Assembly (NCBI GenBank): GCA_043743145.1
Contig: JAYTXC010000311.1
Span: forward strand, 1 to 6,669
Reading direction: 5' to 3'
Length of the DNA: 6,669 nt
DNA from: JANYGA01 sp043743145
Lineage (GTDB): Bacteria > Vulcanimicrobiota > Vulcanimicrobiia > Vulcanimicrobiales > Vulcanimicrobiaceae
Shown here: positions 5,813 through 6,669 of the stretch, in pieces
Layout of the letters: every line of letters begins with the position of its first letter
How positions within the stretch are numbered: position 1 is the stretch's first letter
The notes under the pieces: generated by a model
The model's database searches: none
Seen by the model: only the letters and a program-made list of their open reading frames with translations
Told to the model about the DNA's origin: nothing
Translations under genes and position numbers: made by a program

Positions 5813-6669
5813 TTAGGGTTGCGGCCGGGGGCTGGCTTCAGTGCTCGGCGTGCGCGCCATCTCGGCGCGCCGAAAAGCTTTCCAACGCTCCTCGGCGCCC
5901 GGCTTGATCTTTGCGGGATCCGTTTCATATACGGGCCATGCAGCATTCGGTGCGAGGACCGGAAAGCGTTGGAGCCAGGCGTAGAGATCGGCATTGCGTT
6001 CGAGGCGACGGCGTTCGATCGCGATAAAATAGCGCGCGCCTTTTTTGATCGCGCTCTCCTCATCGAAGGGCGTCCACGCGAGCGGATCCTCTTCCCAGCC
6101 CTTGCGATCGATATAGTAGAGAACCGACGGATCGTAATGCGCCATCACGACGATCGCTCCCGGCGCGAGCGTTGCTGCGAGCGCTTTGGCTTGTCGGTAC
6201 ACGGCCTTCTTGTACGTGTAGTACGGCGCGGTCGCCGCGCGCGCGTCGACAATCGCTGCAATCGCCACGATCGGAACGATCGCGACGGCGATCCGCCGGG
6301 CATTCGTCGGCATCGTGCGCCGAAGGGCTTCGGCAAAGCCTCCCGTCCATAGCGCTGCGAGCGGAAGAAAGACGTAGAGATAATAGTCGACGCGCTCGAC
6401 CGTCACGACGACGAACGCGTAGGCGATCGCGGCCGCGAGCCACGCCCACATCAGCGCGGGCGAGCGCTTCGGGAGACGCCAGATCGTTGTGAGCACGATC
6501 GCGACGAGCGCGATGCCGATGCCGAGGTGCCCGATCATGGTCGTTGAGAGCATCGCATACGCGCCGCCGAAGTCACCGAGCTTTGCGACGAACGCGTCGC
6601 GCGATGTCAACGCGGCACGCAGCGACGGAAGAACGTGGAGACGCGTGATGCCGCTCGCCCAGTGCCATT
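5813..6669 (-). CDS. Polytopic GT39/ArnT-like glycosyltransferase, C-terminal part (5' end of gene outside window)
   Basis: The open frame enters from the right edge with no credible start inside the window, although a TTG at 6610 is possible. It yields 284 residues ending at TAA 5815-5813. Hydrophobic segments lie at about 46-64, 69-90, 95-113 and 125-141. The segment VERVDYYLYVFLPLAALWTG at 90-109 looks like the late membrane part of GT39/PMT_2 enzymes (relatives of ArnT and protein O-mannosyltransferases), where a (H)xYYLxxLxPLA motif precedes an AEAL-type basic loop. A soluble, presumably periplasmic domain follows (about 145-284). It contains LAPGAIVVMAHYDPSVLYYI and a basic RRRLERNADLYAWLQRFPVL segment, and ends with a Pro-rich tail. 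Such enzymes transfer sugars from polyprenyl-phosphate donors on the outer face of the membrane; the acceptor cannot be told. The catalytic N-terminal aspartates lie outside the window, so the family call is moderate. It converges with the lipoprotein gene. Confidence 0.68.
   Translation of the reverse strand, partial: WHWASGITRLHVLPSLRAALTSRDAFVAKLGDFGGAYAMLSTTMIGHLGIGIALVAIVLTTIWRLPKRSPALMWAWLAAAIAYAFVVVTVERVDYYLYVFLPLAALWTGGFAEALRRTMPTNARRIAVAIVPIVAIAAIVDARAATAPYYTYKKAVYRQAKALAATLAPGAIVVMAHYDPSVLYYIDRKGWEEDPLAWTPFDEESAIKKGARYFIAIERRRLERNADLYAWLQRFPVLAPNAAWPVYETDPAKIKPGAEERWKAFRRAEMARTPSTEASPRPQP

Noticed and set aside
5780..5830. Bidirectional terminator between the convergent lipoprotein and glycosyltransferase genes
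   Set aside because: Only short, bulged pairings (AACGCGA with TCGC and GTT) are seen and no T-run on either strand.

Overview
The window is GC-rich chromosomal DNA with tightly packed bacterial genes. It holds five co-directional plus-strand genes (about 870 to 5791), flanked by two partial genes on the minus strand. A decayed endonuclease gene lies just upstream of the five. The organism is a bacterium: it uses GTG and TTG starts, Shine-Dalgarno sites, a lipoprotein signal and a lipid II flippase of the Amj family. The combination of archaeal/eukaryote-type prolyl-tRNA synthetase, Uma2-family remnants, Amj flippase and very high CG codon use fits an uncultured lineage such as Candidatus Eremiobacterota (WPS-2). 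That placement is inference from general knowledge and was not tested.

Layout. Positions 1-263 (minus) hold the N-terminal 87 residues of a PduO-type corrinoid adenosyltransferase. Positions 336-825 (plus) hold a Uma2-family (DUF820, PD-(D/E)XK fold) gene broken by a one-base insertion at about 396 and an in-frame TAG at 751 where the family has Trp. Positions 870-2342 encode prolyl-tRNA synthetase. Four bases later, 2347-2889 encodes a small secreted protein of unknown function. Positions 2971-4227 encode an M16 zinc peptidase of the processing-peptidase type. Its stop overlaps the GTG start of an Amj-family lipid II flippase (4224-5114). The flippase is followed at 5126-5791 by a TPR lipoprotein whose ribosome binding site overlaps the flippase stop. 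Positions 5813-6669 (minus) hold the C-terminal part of a polytopic GT39/ArnT-like glycosyltransferase that converges on the lipoprotein gene.

How the genes may work together. The close spacing from proS to the lipoprotein suggests one transcription unit joining a housekeeping synthetase to four genes with envelope-related or unknown roles. The strongest link is between M16 peptidase and flippase (4-base overlap), and between flippase and lipoprotein (11 bases apart). The downstream glycosyltransferase is also an envelope enzyme but is transcribed separately. I found no RNA genes, insertion sequences, CRISPR arrays or clear factor-independent terminators, and no convincing new multi-gene system. 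The points most worth a second look are the doubly broken Uma2 gene, the unrecognised secreted protein, and the M16-Amj-lipoprotein set. No gene-free stretch exceeds 300 bases.
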